14,545 bases of DNA, from contig JABDPK010000136.1 of NCBI GenBank assembly GCA_013042795.1, positions 1-14,545 of the forward strand, given 5' to 3'. Position 1 is the first letter of the stretch, and each line of letters starts with the position of its first letter. Under the pieces are notes generated by a model. It was not told where the DNA came from. It was given only the letters and a program-made list of their open reading frames with translations, and did not search any database. Positions 7,082 to 14,545 of this stretch are shown here, in pieces. Source of the DNA: Saprospiraceae bacterium. GTDB lineage: Bacteria > Bacteroidota > Bacteroidia > Chitinophagales > Saprospiraceae. A program made the position numbers and the translations under genes.

Positions 7082-7135
7082 ATGGCAATAGATTCCCACA
7101 TATTCTCAAAAAATATTGAAATCGGTAAAAGATAG
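7082..7135 (+). CDS. Possible 17-codon upstream ORF before thrS
   Basis: ATG 7082 opens a 17-codon frame (MAIDSHIFSKNIEIGKR) that ends at TAG 7133-7135. The next codon, ATG 7136, is in frame with thrS and 15 codons ahead of its likely start. There is no run of threonine codons, so a classic attenuator peptide is not supported. It may be chance in a 155-bp divergent promoter region. Confidence 0.15.
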   Translation: MAIDSHIFSKNIEIGKR

Positions 7136-7180
7136 ATGACTGAAATTAATTTGTCATTATCTTGCATGAAAATTAGATCG

Positions 7181-9100
7181 ATGATAAAGATTACTTTTCC
7201 GGATGGAAATGTAAAAGAGTATGAAAAAGGGACAACTGCAATTGAAATTGCCTCATCCATAAGTGAGGGCCTTGCCCGGAATGTCATCTCGGCATCCATC
7301 AATGAAGAATTGTGGGATGCGACAAGACCAATTTATGATGATGCTTCAATAAAACTCCATACCTGGAGGGATAAAGAAGGTAAATATGCATTCTGGCATT
7401 CCTCTGCCCATTTGCTGGCTGAAGCACTCGAAACTCTATATGATAATGTGAAATTTGGTATTGGTCCCCCGATTGAAAACGGCTTTTACTACGATATAGA
7501 TACCGGTGATACAGTATTGACCCCAGATGATTTTGAGAAAATCGAAAAGAAGATGATTGAGTTGGCACAGCAGAAAAACACTTTTGCCCGCCAGGAAATC
7601 TCAAAGCAGGATGCCATCGACTATTTCACTGAAAAAGAAGATGAATACAAAATTGAATTGCTACAGGACCTGGAAGATGGAACGATTACTTTCTATAAGC
7701 AAGGCAATTTTACAGACTTATGCCGTGGACCACATATTCCACACACAGGAATGGTGAAAGCTGTCAAAGTAATGAGCCTTGCTGGTGCTTACTGGCGTGG
7801 TGATGAAACACGTAAACAAATGACCCGTGTATATGGCGTAAGTTTCCCAAAACAAAAGGAACTCAAGGAATATCTTGTGCTTTTGGAAGAAGCCAAAAAG
7901 AGAGATCATCGTAAACTAGGTGCCGAACTTGAATTATTCATGTTTTCGGATAAAGTAGGGTCAGGACTTCCTATCTGGTTGCCAAAAGGGACACAGATAA
8001 GGGAACGTCTTCAAAACTACCTTCGAAGCGAACAGGAAAAGCAAGGATATAAAATGGTTGTCACTCCGCACATTGGAGGAAAGGACCTTTATGTGACCTC
8101 TGGACACTATGAGAAATATGGCGAGGATAGTTTTCAACCAATCCATACGCCAAGGGAAGGTGAAGAGTTCTTGCTTAAACCAATGAATTGCCCACATCAC
8201 TGTGAAATATTTGGACATCGTCCAAGATCTTATAAAGAATTACCACTTCGTATTGGTGAGTTCGGAACCGTCTACAGGTATGAACAAAGCGGTGAACTGC
8301 ATGGTTTGTCAAGGGTGCGTGGATTCACCCAGGATGATGCACACATTTTCTGTACAACCGAACAACTCAAAGACGAATTTCTATCCGTCCTTGAATTGAC
8401 TACAAAAGTTCTCGAGAAAATGGGCTTTGACGATTTTACAGCACAAATCTCCCTAAGGGATCCCAATAACCCTGAAAAATATATCGGTTCCGACGAGAAT
8501 TGGGATGCTGCTGAAGCCGCTATCATTGAAGCTACAAAAGATGTGGAGATGGAAACGGTCACAGAACTTGGAGAAGCTGCGTTTTATGGCCCTAAACTTG
8601 ATTTCATGATCAAGGACGCTATTGGCAGGAAATGGCAACTTGGAACCATCCAGGTTGATTATAATCTGCCTGATCGTTTTGAACTTGAATACATTGGTTC
8701 TGATAACAAAGCTCATCGACCGGTCATGATTCATCGTGCACCTTTTGGATCCATGGAAAGATTTATGTCCATCCTGATTGAACACACTGCAGGTAAGTTT
8801 CCTTTATGGCTTACCCCGGATCAATATGTATTGATCCCGGTTGATAACAAGTTCCTTCCATACTGTGAAGAAGTAAAGCTTGAACTAGCCAAACATGATA
8901 TTAGGGGTTTTGTAGATGACAGAAATGAGACGATAGGCAAGAAGATCAGGGATAATGAATTAAACAAAATTCCTTTATTACTGATTGTTGGAGAAAAAGA
9001 AATTGAAGCTCACGCCGTATCTGTCAGAAGACAGGGTGAAGGAGACGTAGGGGCTAAATCGATATCAGAGTTTGTTACATTTTTTAATGAACTTCTTTAA
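7181..9100 (+). CDS. thrS: Threonyl-tRNA synthetase
   Basis: Predicted 639-residue cytoplasmic class II synthetase that charges tRNA-Thr. Domains in order: TGS (about 1-61, starting [14 protein letters not shown]), the editing domain (about 65-225) with HSSAH (His73, His77) and CRGPH (Cys181, His185) for hydrolysis of Ser-tRNA-Thr, the catalytic core (about 245-535) and the anticodon-binding domain (about 540-639). Core zinc ligands are Cys337 (MNCPHHC), His388 (TQDDAH) and His518 (IHRAPFGS); motif 2 is in [12 protein letters not shown] and motif 3 in [12 protein letters not shown] 7181 matches the usual N-terminus; ATG 7166 or 7136 in the same frame would add 5 or 15 residues. All active-site and editing residues are present. 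It is followed immediately by a DUF1573 gene rather than infC, and ends in tandem stops TAA TAG. Confidence 0.97.
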   Translation: MIKITFPDGNVKEYEKGTTAIEIASSISEGLARNVISASINEELWDATRPIYDDASIKLHTWRDKEGKYAFWHSSAHLLAEALETLYDNVKFGIGPPIENGFYYDIDTGDTVLTPDDFEKIEKKMIELAQQKNTFARQEISKQDAIDYFTEKEDEYKIELLQDLEDGTITFYKQGNFTDLCRGPHIPHTGMVKAVKVMSLAGAYWRGDETRKQMTRVYGVSFPKQKELKEYLVLLEEAKKRDHRKLGAELELFMFSDKVGSGLPIWLPKGTQIRERLQNYLRSEQEKQGYKMVVTPHIGGKDLYVTSGHYEKYGEDSFQPIHTPREGEEFLLKPMNCPHHCEIFGHRPRSYKELPLRIGEFGTVYRYEQSGELHGLSRVRGFTQDDAHIFCTTEQLKDEFLSVLELTTKVLEKMGFDDFTAQISLRDPNNPEKYIGSDENWDAAEAAIIEATKDVEMETVTELGEAAFYGPKLDFMIKDAIGRKWQLGTIQVDYNLPDRFELEYIGSDNKAHRPVMIHRAPFGSMERFMSILIEHTAGKFPLWLTPDQYVLIPVDNKFLPYCEEVKLELAKHDIRGFVDDRNETIGKKIRDNELNKIPLLLIVGEKEIEAHAVSVRRQGEGDVGAKSISEFVTFFNELL

Positions 9101-9102
9101 TA

Positions 9103-9492
9103 GTGCACTTTAGGATATTATTCGTTTTGTTATTATTCGTGTCTTGTAAATCAAAAACAGTTTTACCGGAAACGCCCCCGATCCCTGTTATATCTTTCCA
9201 GGAAAATCATCTTAATCTTGGAACAATGAAGCGGGGAGAGAAAAAAGAGGTTGAATTTGTTTTCACAAATACCGGTAAAGCAGACCTTCTGATCGAATTT
9301 GTTACATCCTGTAAGTGTACTTCCCTTAACTGGCCTCGCGAACCAATCCTGCCGGGAGAATCTGGTCGAATATCTGTTGTCTATGACAGCACGGATCAAC
9401 CCATAGGACCATTGAAAAAAACGGTGGACATTATTGCAAATACAGAACCGATTGTAGTTGAGGCGTTTTTTGAGGTGGTTATTCAGCGGTAA
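9103..9492 (+). CDS. DUF1573 lipoprotein
   Basis: Predicted 129-residue lipoprotein. Residues 1-14 are a short hydrophobic signal ending in FVSC, with Cys15 as the lipidation site. Residues about 30-125 are a DUF1573 immunoglobulin-like domain, with LNLGTMKRGEKKEVEF, FTNTGKADL, SCKCTS (Cys70, Cys72) and ILPGESGRISVVYD, related to ASPM/Hydin-type domains; the function is unknown. The residues after Cys15 (KSKT) are not acidic, so a periplasm-facing anchor is more likely than surface display. The start is GTG 9103: its G is the last base of the TAG that follows the thrS TAA, and an in-frame TGA at 9088 with no ATG in between rules out an earlier ATG. It is surely read from the thrS transcript. 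Confidence 0.85.
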   Translation: MHFRILFVLLLFVSCKSKTVLPETPPIPVISFQENHLNLGTMKRGEKKEVEFVFTNTGKADLLIEFVTSCKCTSLNWPREPILPGESGRISVVYDSTDQPIGPLKKTVDIIANTEPIVVEAFFEVVIQR

Positions 9493-9516
9493 AATATCAG
9501 AGTTTTGATTTTATGC

Positions 9517-9543
9517 CGTTAATAAAAATCCAATTTATTAACG
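9517..9543. repeat. AT-rich perfect inverted repeat downstream of the DUF1573 gene
   Basis: CGTTAATAAA (9517-9526) and TTTATTAACG (9534-9543) form a perfect 10-bp stem with a 7-nt loop, starting 25 nt after the DUF1573 stop. No T-run follows, so it could be a weak terminator for the thrS unit, an mRNA-end stabiliser or a protein-binding palindrome. The rest of the 271-bp gap up to 9763 shows no convincing gene. TTTCTTTG at 9740-9747 is a 7 of 8 match to the -7 consensus before the next gene. Confidence 0.5.
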
Positions 9544-9763
9544 AGCACTCGCTTATGATTTTACCCAAGATTTTATTCCCGAATCTCTTCTTTTTAATTT
9601 CTCAACCCGAAATTTGGAGATAGCCTATCATGAAAAATCATTCAAGCTTTTGAGGATTTCAATATAAAATCAGCAATCAGGGTTTTCTTCTATTTTCAAA
9701 ATGGGCGTTTTCTACCATTCCTCCAGACATCCTGTTCCGTTTCTTTGTTATAAAATCTTTATT

Positions 9764-10729
9764 ATGAAATATTCAAAAGTTTTTTTCCACGGATTATTGC
9801 TTACTCTCTGCTTCCTGGCATGTTCAAAGGACGAAGGATTTGTAAATACAGATATAAATTCTTCCAACAATAGCAATGAGAAAGCAGAATTAAGTATTCA
9901 CGTCACGGATGCTCCTATTGACAACAGCGAAGTAGAGGCTTGTTTCGTAACAATTGCTGGGATTTATCTTGACGGTGTGAAAGTAGAAGCCTTTTCAGAG
10001 ACAACAGTTGACCTATTGGCTTATCAAAATTCAGATACCTATAAGCTGGGAGATTTTGAAGTCGATTCAAGGAATTATTCTTCAATAGAATTGGAACTGA
10101 TGGCAGAATCCCCGGACGAAGCCACCCACCCTCATGGATCCTATATTCTTGATAGTGAAGGAAAAGCCCATGCACTTATTAACAATTCAGTATTTGTTTC
10201 ACTGAGTTCAGAGTTTGAGGCTGATGCCTCGACTAAAACAGAAATAGTCCTGGACTTTGATCTTAGAAAATGTGTTAAAGAGCAAGATGATGAAAATGAC
10301 AAATATGACTTTGTTTCAAATTCAAAACTTAATGGCGCAATTAGAGTTTCAGCCCTGAGTGATACACATATCCTCGGAGAGTGTAGTTCTTTGTTAAAGT
10401 ATAGTGATGAAGTGATTGTATATATTTATAACAAGGGGGAATTCAATGCTGAAAATGAAATACAGACAGAATCAGAAACTAAGTTGCAGTTTAGAAATGC
10501 AGTTAGTAGCTCCAAATTGAATGGGCAGAAAAAGTTTCAGTTAAGTTTCTTGAAGGAAGGAGATTACGAATTACATTTTTATGGGTATGATTTTGACCAG
10601 GAAGGGCAGCTTCAACTTAAGGGTAAATTAGAGGTTGAATCATTGACAACTTTGTTAAACCTCGTCGACATAAACGTAACAGCTCAAAGTAATATCGAGC
10701 TTAGTTTAATGATTGTAGGAATGCAATAA
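9764..10729 (+). CDS. DUF4382 lipoprotein, probably surface-exposed
   Basis: Predicted 321-residue lipoprotein. A hydrophobic signal (residues 1-19) ends in CFLAC, with Cys20 the lipidation site. The following SKDE resembles the K-(D/E)2 lipoprotein export signal described in Capnocytophaga, which would send it to the cell surface. A Ser/Asn-rich linker (about 28-42) leads to a DUF4382 domain (about 45-195) with ELSIHVTDAPID, ACFVTIAGIYLDGV and VDLLAYQ. The C-terminal part (about 200-321) is a second beta-rich region, perhaps another immunoglobulin-like fold. The function is unknown; DUF4382 proteins are mostly extracellular or periplasmic. ATG 9764 was chosen because an earlier in-frame ATG at 9701 would put 21 unrelated residues before the signal peptide. 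It stands alone and converges with the PorE-like gene. Confidence 0.82.
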   Translation: MKYSKVFFHGLLLTLCFLACSKDEGFVNTDINSSNNSNEKAELSIHVTDAPIDNSEVEACFVTIAGIYLDGVKVEAFSETTVDLLAYQNSDTYKLGDFEVDSRNYSSIELELMAESPDEATHPHGSYILDSEGKAHALINNSVFVSLSSEFEADASTKTEIVLDFDLRKCVKEQDDENDKYDFVSNSKLNGAIRVSALSDTHILGECSSLLKYSDEVIVYIYNKGEFNAENEIQTESETKLQFRNAVSSSKLNGQKKFQLSFLKEGDYELHFYGYDFDQEGQLQLKGKLEVESLTTLLNLVDINVTAQSNIELSLMIVGMQ

Positions 10730-10766
10730 TTAAACGCAAACAGAAAGGATTGTATACCTGAATGTT

Positions 10767-10838
10767 AAAAGGTGCATTTAATTTGTCGGAAAAGCCGTTT
10801 CTCTACGATTGCTTACCGAGGTTAAATGCACCTCTTTT
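10767..10838. terminator. Large hairpin between convergent genes, probable bidirectional terminator
   Basis: AGGTGCATTTAA (10770-10781) and TTAAATGCACCT (10822-10833) form a perfect 12-bp stem. It can be lengthened by three A-T pairs across a bulged C at 10834. The plus strand continues TCTTTT and the minus strand TTTTAAC, so it could end both the DUF4382 transcript and the PorP/SprF-PorE transcript. The 40-nt loop is long for a terminator and can fold further: TCGG (10786-10789) pairs with CCGA (10816-10819). Confidence 0.65.
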
Positions 10839-10876
10839 AAAAATAAAAAAGCAAGAATAAGATTTAAGTACCGTTG

Positions 10877-12925
10877 CTACTCAATAACAGTCTTCTGTAT
10901 CTCTCTTCTGATCTCTATAGATTCTGGTCCTGCTATAATCTTGAACTCTGTTCTTCTGTTCAATTGGTGTTCTTCTTCGGAACAACGAACTCCATTTGTA
11001 CACTTGTTTAGAATTTTAGATTCTCCATATCCTACTGGCTCGATTCTGTCTTCCTCGACTCCGTTTTCTATCAGCCAGTTTCTTGCTGACTCTGCTCTTC
11101 TTTGAGATAAGTCTTCATTATACCTTGTTAAGCCCCTTGAGTCCGTATGTGAAGATAATTCAATAACCATGTCAGGGTATTCATCCATAAGCTCCAACAG
11201 AAGATTCAAGTCTTGTTCTGCAGCCGGAAGAATTTTATCGTCGTCGAATTCATAGTATATGTTATTGAGCCTTATCGGTTCGTTAATTGTAACAATTTCA
11301 GTCACTATACGTGTTGTTGGAATCTTTTTGAGTACAACCTTCTTCCTGACAGTATAATTGTCCAATATTCCAGCCGTATTGAATTCGATTGTATCCGGAT
11401 AATATCCATCATTGGTAATGATTGCCTTGTACTTATAGTCTGAATCCAGTAAAAACTGGAATTCGTTACCAAGCGCATTGTACTTGGTGTCTGTTGGGTA
11501 ATTAACCGGATCACTAAGATTCTCAAGTTCAATAGTCGATCCGTTTAACGGTTCTTCTTCTTCAGAAACAACAATGGCCAGCAAGTCAATCACAATTTCC
11601 CTGATATTAAACTGGAAAATATCATCACAGCATGTTGCACTGCGCAATTTCTTTTTCTTGTCTGAAGGCCTGTTAGATACAAAATACCCGCGTGATCCAT
11701 CTGCTGCAAGACTCATAAACATATCATCATTTGCAGAATTATAACCCATTCCGATATTTTCTGCATCACTCCATTCTGACCCATCCCAAATTGAATAAAA
11801 GATATCATACCCTCCAATGGTAGGTCTTCCGTTGGTACTGAAATAAAGAGTACCATCGTAATAAAATGGTGTGATATCATCTTTGTCAGTATTGATCATT
11901 GGACCAAGGTTCACCGGTGCAGAGAATTGACCGTCACCAAGCAAGGTAGAATAATAAATATCCATTCCTCCCAGTCCGCCATCCATATCCGAAACAAAAA
12001 ACATAACATCTTTTCCAAATAATTGCCCCATAGCCGGGTGTTTGGCATTCCATTCCCCATTGATGGTTGGTGCCAGGTTGGCTGCACTCCAGCCTGTATC
12101 CTTATTATAGCTGACAAGAATCTGTGATGCTGTAATTTCAGTGCCCGTCGTCTGAACACGTGTGAAATACATGGTTCTGCCATCACGGGTAAATGCCAGG
12201 TGTGTGTTATGAAAGCCCTTCCTGTTTACCAATTGGTCCAACTCACTTTTTTTCTCAAAACCCCCTTTATCGTTCCTTGAAGCCATGAAAATCCGTGCAT
12301 GGAAGTCGTCGTCTTCACTGTCTACTTCGATTTCATCTTTACGGTCAAAAGAAGCAAAGTATAAGGTTCCATCAGCATTTTCCCGGGGTGAAAATTCTGC
12401 AGAAGGCGAATTGACCTCCTTGTCCAGCGCACGAACAGCCGTTTCAATATTGGGGTCTAGCACCCTGATTAATTCAATTCCCTCCATTTCAAACTCTGCC
12501 TCTTTAATAAGTTCTTCATCCTCACTAAGACTGATGAACTCATTAAAAACCTCGAGAGCAAGATCATATTTTGCTTCTTGCTTGAGGGATTTGGCATAAA
12601 TAAGCCTTTCATTGATGTATTCGAATTCATCATCATTCTTTAATACCCTTTTATAATTACTCGAGGCTTTCTTATAATCTCTGAGCTTATAATTAAGCTC
12701 GGCGATCTTAAGGGCAAACTTCTTTGTGAGCGGATTTCCTCGGCTTCCTTTCCTGATTTCATCATAAGCCTTTTCATACCAATCCAATGCACCAGCAAAA
12801 TTATCTTGTGATTCGGCCAGTTGTGCCGCCTCTATCTTTTGATCAAATGTATTGTCCCTGATCGGTTGTGCCTGCAATCCCAGGGAAATGGCAAGTACAA
12901 AAATCAATATTGTTATTCTTTGCAT
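10877..12925 (-). CDS. PorE-like protein: TPR, PD40 beta-propeller, CNA-B-like and OmpA domains
   Basis: Predicted 682-residue periplasmic protein. Order of parts: signal peptide (1-20, cleavage near GLQAQ, no lipobox), TPR-like helices (about 25-150, for example FAGALDWYEKAYDE and KYDLALEVFNEF), a WD40/PD40 propeller (about 170-440) with repeats such as GRTMYFTRV, GGLGGMDIYYS and IGGYDIFYS, ending in CCDDIFQF, a carboxypeptidase-regulatory or CNA-B-like beta domain (about 445-535) and an OmpA C-terminal peptidoglycan-binding domain (about 550-665) with YYEFDDDKILP, ELSSHTDSRG and LSQRRAESARNWL. This is the architecture of PorE, a T9SS component that links the outer-membrane machinery to peptidoglycan; PorE itself is a lipoprotein, this one appears not to be. 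It lies 19 nt after a PorP/SprF gene, so the two form an operon and probably a complex. It could be an accessory paralogue rather than the main PorE. Confidence 0.9.
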   Translation of the reverse strand: MQRITILIFVLAISLGLQAQPIRDNTFDQKIEAAQLAESQDNFAGALDWYEKAYDEIRKGSRGNPLTKKFALKIAELNYKLRDYKKASSNYKRVLKNDDEFEYINERLIYAKSLKQEAKYDLALEVFNEFISLSEDEELIKEAEFEMEGIELIRVLDPNIETAVRALDKEVNSPSAEFSPRENADGTLYFASFDRKDEIEVDSEDDDFHARIFMASRNDKGGFEKKSELDQLVNRKGFHNTHLAFTRDGRTMYFTRVQTTGTEITASQILVSYNKDTGWSAANLAPTINGEWNAKHPAMGQLFGKDVMFFVSDMDGGLGGMDIYYSTLLGDGQFSAPVNLGPMINTDKDDITPFYYDGTLYFSTNGRPTIGGYDIFYSIWDGSEWSDAENIGMGYNSANDDMFMSLAADGSRGYFVSNRPSDKKKKLRSATCCDDIFQFNIREIVIDLLAIVVSEEEEPLNGSTIELENLSDPVNYPTDTKYNALGNEFQFLLDSDYKYKAIITNDGYYPDTIEFNTAGILDNYTVRKKVVLKKIPTTRIVTEIVTINEPIRLNNIYYEFDDDKILPAAEQDLNLLLELMDEYPDMVIELSSHTDSRGLTRYNEDLSQRRAESARNWLIENGVEEDRIEPVGYGESKILNKCTNGVRCSEEEHQLNRRTEFKIIAGPESIEIRREIQKTVIE

Positions 12926-12944
12926 ATCTAACTCAAAAATTCAA

Positions 12945-13991
12945 TTAAAGTCTTGGGCAAACAAATTTAGGATTCACATTAGGTTTCTTGTTCCAGGAGA
13001 TGATCTTGCTTGCTGCCAGTTCAAAACCACCTTCTGCTGCTGCCTGTGATAATCCTCCCATATTAATACTATAACTGAAACCAAACTTCCAGTCTTTGAC
13101 ATCTGCACCTAAATAAACCGGAATGAAACTGTTGTCTGCCAATCGAATGCCGGTTCCTGCATTGAAGTATATTTCTTTTTCAGGGTCGAAGGCATAGGAG
13201 AACAACCCCTGAACAAGAATGTTGCTTGCCGGTCCCATCTTTTGATATAACATGGTTGGGTTAAAGGTTACCTTGTCATTCAAGTCAAAATAAAATTGGG
13301 CATGTATATTAAACCTTCTTTCGACCTCCTCAATAAACCGCATCCCGGTCATTGTATCCTGCTGAACCCGGAAATCCGGCTCAAGCACGTGGTCACTGGA
13401 TAAACCAATGCGCATTGCCGATGTTTTTCCAAGAGTTGAATACAACATCACCCCAATCATCAGGTCATTAACATCATTTGTAATGTTGCCATTCTGATCG
13501 ACTGATAATCCAGCTAAATCAATATCATTCCCGTTTGGATTGGCAAATAAAAAGTTGGTTTCCAAACCATCTTTAGCAAAGGCTTTGGTGTATGTACCGT
13601 ATTTTCCTCCTATTGTTAATATTGCATTTTCCTTTTTCCCCAAAGGCATATGATATGCCAGAGAAAGACCCTGGAAGGAATGTTTGTAATTACTGGCTCC
13701 TGCCCTGTCTTTGACCAGGCTCATTCCTGCTGACACCCAATGACTTTCTTTCAGCCCGAATGGGATATTACCGTCAAATGAAACACTCATGGTCTGATAC
13801 TCATCTACAGATACATTCCGCCATTGATCACGTATCATACCGTTTAACCTTAGGTTTCCATAAAAAGCCCCTGTAAATGCAGGATTGTAACTGATTGGCG
13901 AGAACTGCCAATAACTATACTGCATATCCTGTGCTACCATGGAAACCGTTAAAAAGCAGAAGATTGCTAATAATGTTTGCTTGATTTTCAT
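12945..13991 (-). CDS. PorP/SprF family type IX secretion outer-membrane protein (second copy)
   Basis: Predicted 348-residue outer-membrane beta-barrel with signal peptide MKIKQTLLAIFCFLTVSMVAQ and the family hallmark SYWQFSPISYNPAFTG right after it. Family-like segments include IRDQWRNVS, VKDRAGASNYKHSFQGLSLAY and FGFSYSINMGGLSQA, and the end is CPRL. It is clearly a distant paralogue of the copy at 2514-3563, sharing the N-terminal hallmark, the R-x-QW block, a DRAG motif and the CPR-hydrophobic end. It is the first gene of an operon with the PorE-like OmpA protein, a common pairing in Bacteroidota in which the OmpA protein is thought to anchor the barrel to peptidoglycan. The ATG at 13991 directly precedes the signal peptide. 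The 136-bp divergent region upstream shows only a 7 of 8 match to the -7 consensus (TATTTTTA, minus strand of 14015-14022). Confidence 0.9.
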   Translation of the reverse strand: MKIKQTLLAIFCFLTVSMVAQDMQYSYWQFSPISYNPAFTGAFYGNLRLNGMIRDQWRNVSVDEYQTMSVSFDGNIPFGLKESHWVSAGMSLVKDRAGASNYKHSFQGLSLAYHMPLGKKENAILTIGGKYGTYTKAFAKDGLETNFLFANPNGNDIDLAGLSVDQNGNITNDVNDLMIGVMLYSTLGKTSAMRIGLSSDHVLEPDFRVQQDTMTGMRFIEEVERRFNIHAQFYFDLNDKVTFNPTMLYQKMGPASNILVQGLFSYAFDPEKEIYFNAGTGIRLADNSFIPVYLGADVKDWKFGFSYSINMGGLSQAAAEGGFELAASKIISWNKKPNVNPKFVCPRL

Positions 13992-14127
13992 TGAATGTGA
14001 AAATTAATGTAGCCTAAAAATAGTCTATTCGATTTTCTAAAAAAAATAATCCCGTATATCACTTGTCAATTATGTAATACAGGACTTTTTAAGCCACGAT
14101 ATTTTACCTTTTCGCTATTTTGCCTAT

Positions 14128-14545
14128 GTGAGATTCCTTATTCTTCTTTTTTTACTAATCTGTGTTAATATTATTGACGCTAAAAACCAGGTCTTATTGC
14201 CTTCAGACACCATTGACTTTGACAAAAGAAAGCAAATACTGACCCTTGGCACGATAGGCCTTTACTCCGCTGCATCAACAGGATTATACTTTGCCTGGTA
14301 TAAACAATATGATCAGGAGGCGTTTCATTTCTTCAATGACTGGGGCGAATGGAATAATATGGATAAGGCCGGCCATAGTTATGCTACTTATACACAAGTA
14401 TTATTACTGCATAAAGGGGCTCAATGGGCGGGTTATGAAAACCAAAAAGCTTTAAATATGTCAGTACTTGGAGCCCTTATATTCCAAAATACTTTTGAAA
14501 TCATGGATGGCTTTTCAAGAGGCTGGGGGTTTTCACTAGGCGATT
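14128..14545 (+). CDS. DUF2279 family protein, 5' part (runs off the window)
   Basis: An open frame of 139 codons runs from 14128 to the right edge with no stop. The product begins with a signal peptide (MRFLILLFLLICVNIIDA) and continues with DUF2279 features: LGTIGLYSAASTGLYFAWY, a membrane-like segment, then WNNMDKAGHSYATYT with the conserved Asp-x-x-Gly-His, and FEIMDGFSRGWGFSLGD at the edge. The family is a predicted envelope protein common in Bacteroidota; its function is unknown. The start is GTG 14128: the overlapping ATG at 14126 hits TGA at once, and no in-frame ATG lies between the upstream stop at 14047 and this point. It is divergent from the PorP/SprF-PorE-like operon. Confidence 0.8.
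   Translation, partial: MRFLILLFLLICVNIIDAKNQVLLPSDTIDFDKRKQILTLGTIGLYSAASTGLYFAWYKQYDQEAFHFFNDWGEWNNMDKAGHSYATYTQVLLLHKGAQWAGYENQKALNMSVLGALIFQNTFEIMDGFSRGWGFSLGD

Noticed and set aside
10809..11105. A 98-codon plus-strand frame over the end of the PorE-like gene.
   Set aside because: It is antisense to the conserved OmpA domain and begins inside the terminator hairpin; no domain is recognisable.
1..14545. CRISPR arrays, tRNA or rRNA genes, insertion sequences, phage genes or a defence system.
   Set aside because: No regularly spaced repeats, no tRNA-like or rRNA sequence, and no transposase, integrase or nuclease-type genes were seen; all large frames belong to envelope or housekeeping families.

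Overview
The window reads as chromosomal DNA of a member of the Bacteroidota, possibly of the Saprospiria type (class-level placement is inference). The phylum call rests on two PorP/SprF-family type IX secretion (T9SS) outer-membrane proteins, a PorE-like TPR/beta-propeller/OmpA protein, a Bacteroidota-style bactofilin plus AtpZ/AtpI block, a GSCFA protein, DUF1573, DUF4382 and DUF2279 proteins, weak Shine-Dalgarno sequences and AT-rich intergenic DNA. No mobile element, tRNA, rRNA or CRISPR array was found, and no stretch longer than about 270 bp lacks a gene.

Layout, left to right. Positions 1-227: the 3' end of a cysteine-rich protein of unknown function (+). Positions 289-1362: trhO, a tRNA uridine-34 hydroxylase (+). 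Positions 3563-1386 (-): a PorP/SprF protein, two abutting hairpins of which the second is a good intrinsic terminator, then a tight three-gene unit of bactofilin, AtpZ and an AtpI-like membrane protein. This unit meets trhO tail to tail, and atpB does not follow. Positions 3775-4752: a GSCFA-family protein (+), whose stop overlaps the end of the next, convergent gene. Positions 7025-4745 (-): a divergent DUF1015 protein followed 1 nt later by an aminodeoxyfutalosine-deaminase-like amidohydrolase. Positions 7181-9492 (+): thrS followed at once by a DUF1573 lipoprotein. Positions 9764-10729 (+): a DUF4382 lipoprotein with a surface-export-like signal. Positions 13991-10877 (-): a two-gene operon of a second PorP/SprF protein and a PorE-like OmpA protein, ending at a hairpin shared with the DUF4382 gene. 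Positions 14128 to the end (+): the 5' part of a DUF2279 protein, divergent from the PorP/SprF operon.

How the genes fit together. The envelope theme is strong. The PorP/SprF + PorE-like pair looks like a T9SS accessory unit that places an outer-membrane beta-barrel beside a peptidoglycan anchor. The other PorP/SprF gene stands alone, and neither has an SprB-like cargo gene beside it within the window. The remaining genes are housekeeping: tRNA modification, tRNA charging, ATP synthase assembly and possibly futalosine-pathway menaquinone synthesis. Most of the window is ordinary. The observations most worth a second look are conserved gene neighbourhoods that are broken here (AtpZ/AtpI without atpB, thrS without infC-rpmI-rplT, DUF1015 without serC/serA), the tandem hairpins after the first PorP/SprF gene, the export-signal-like sequence on the DUF4382 lipoprotein, and the upstream ORF in front of thrS.
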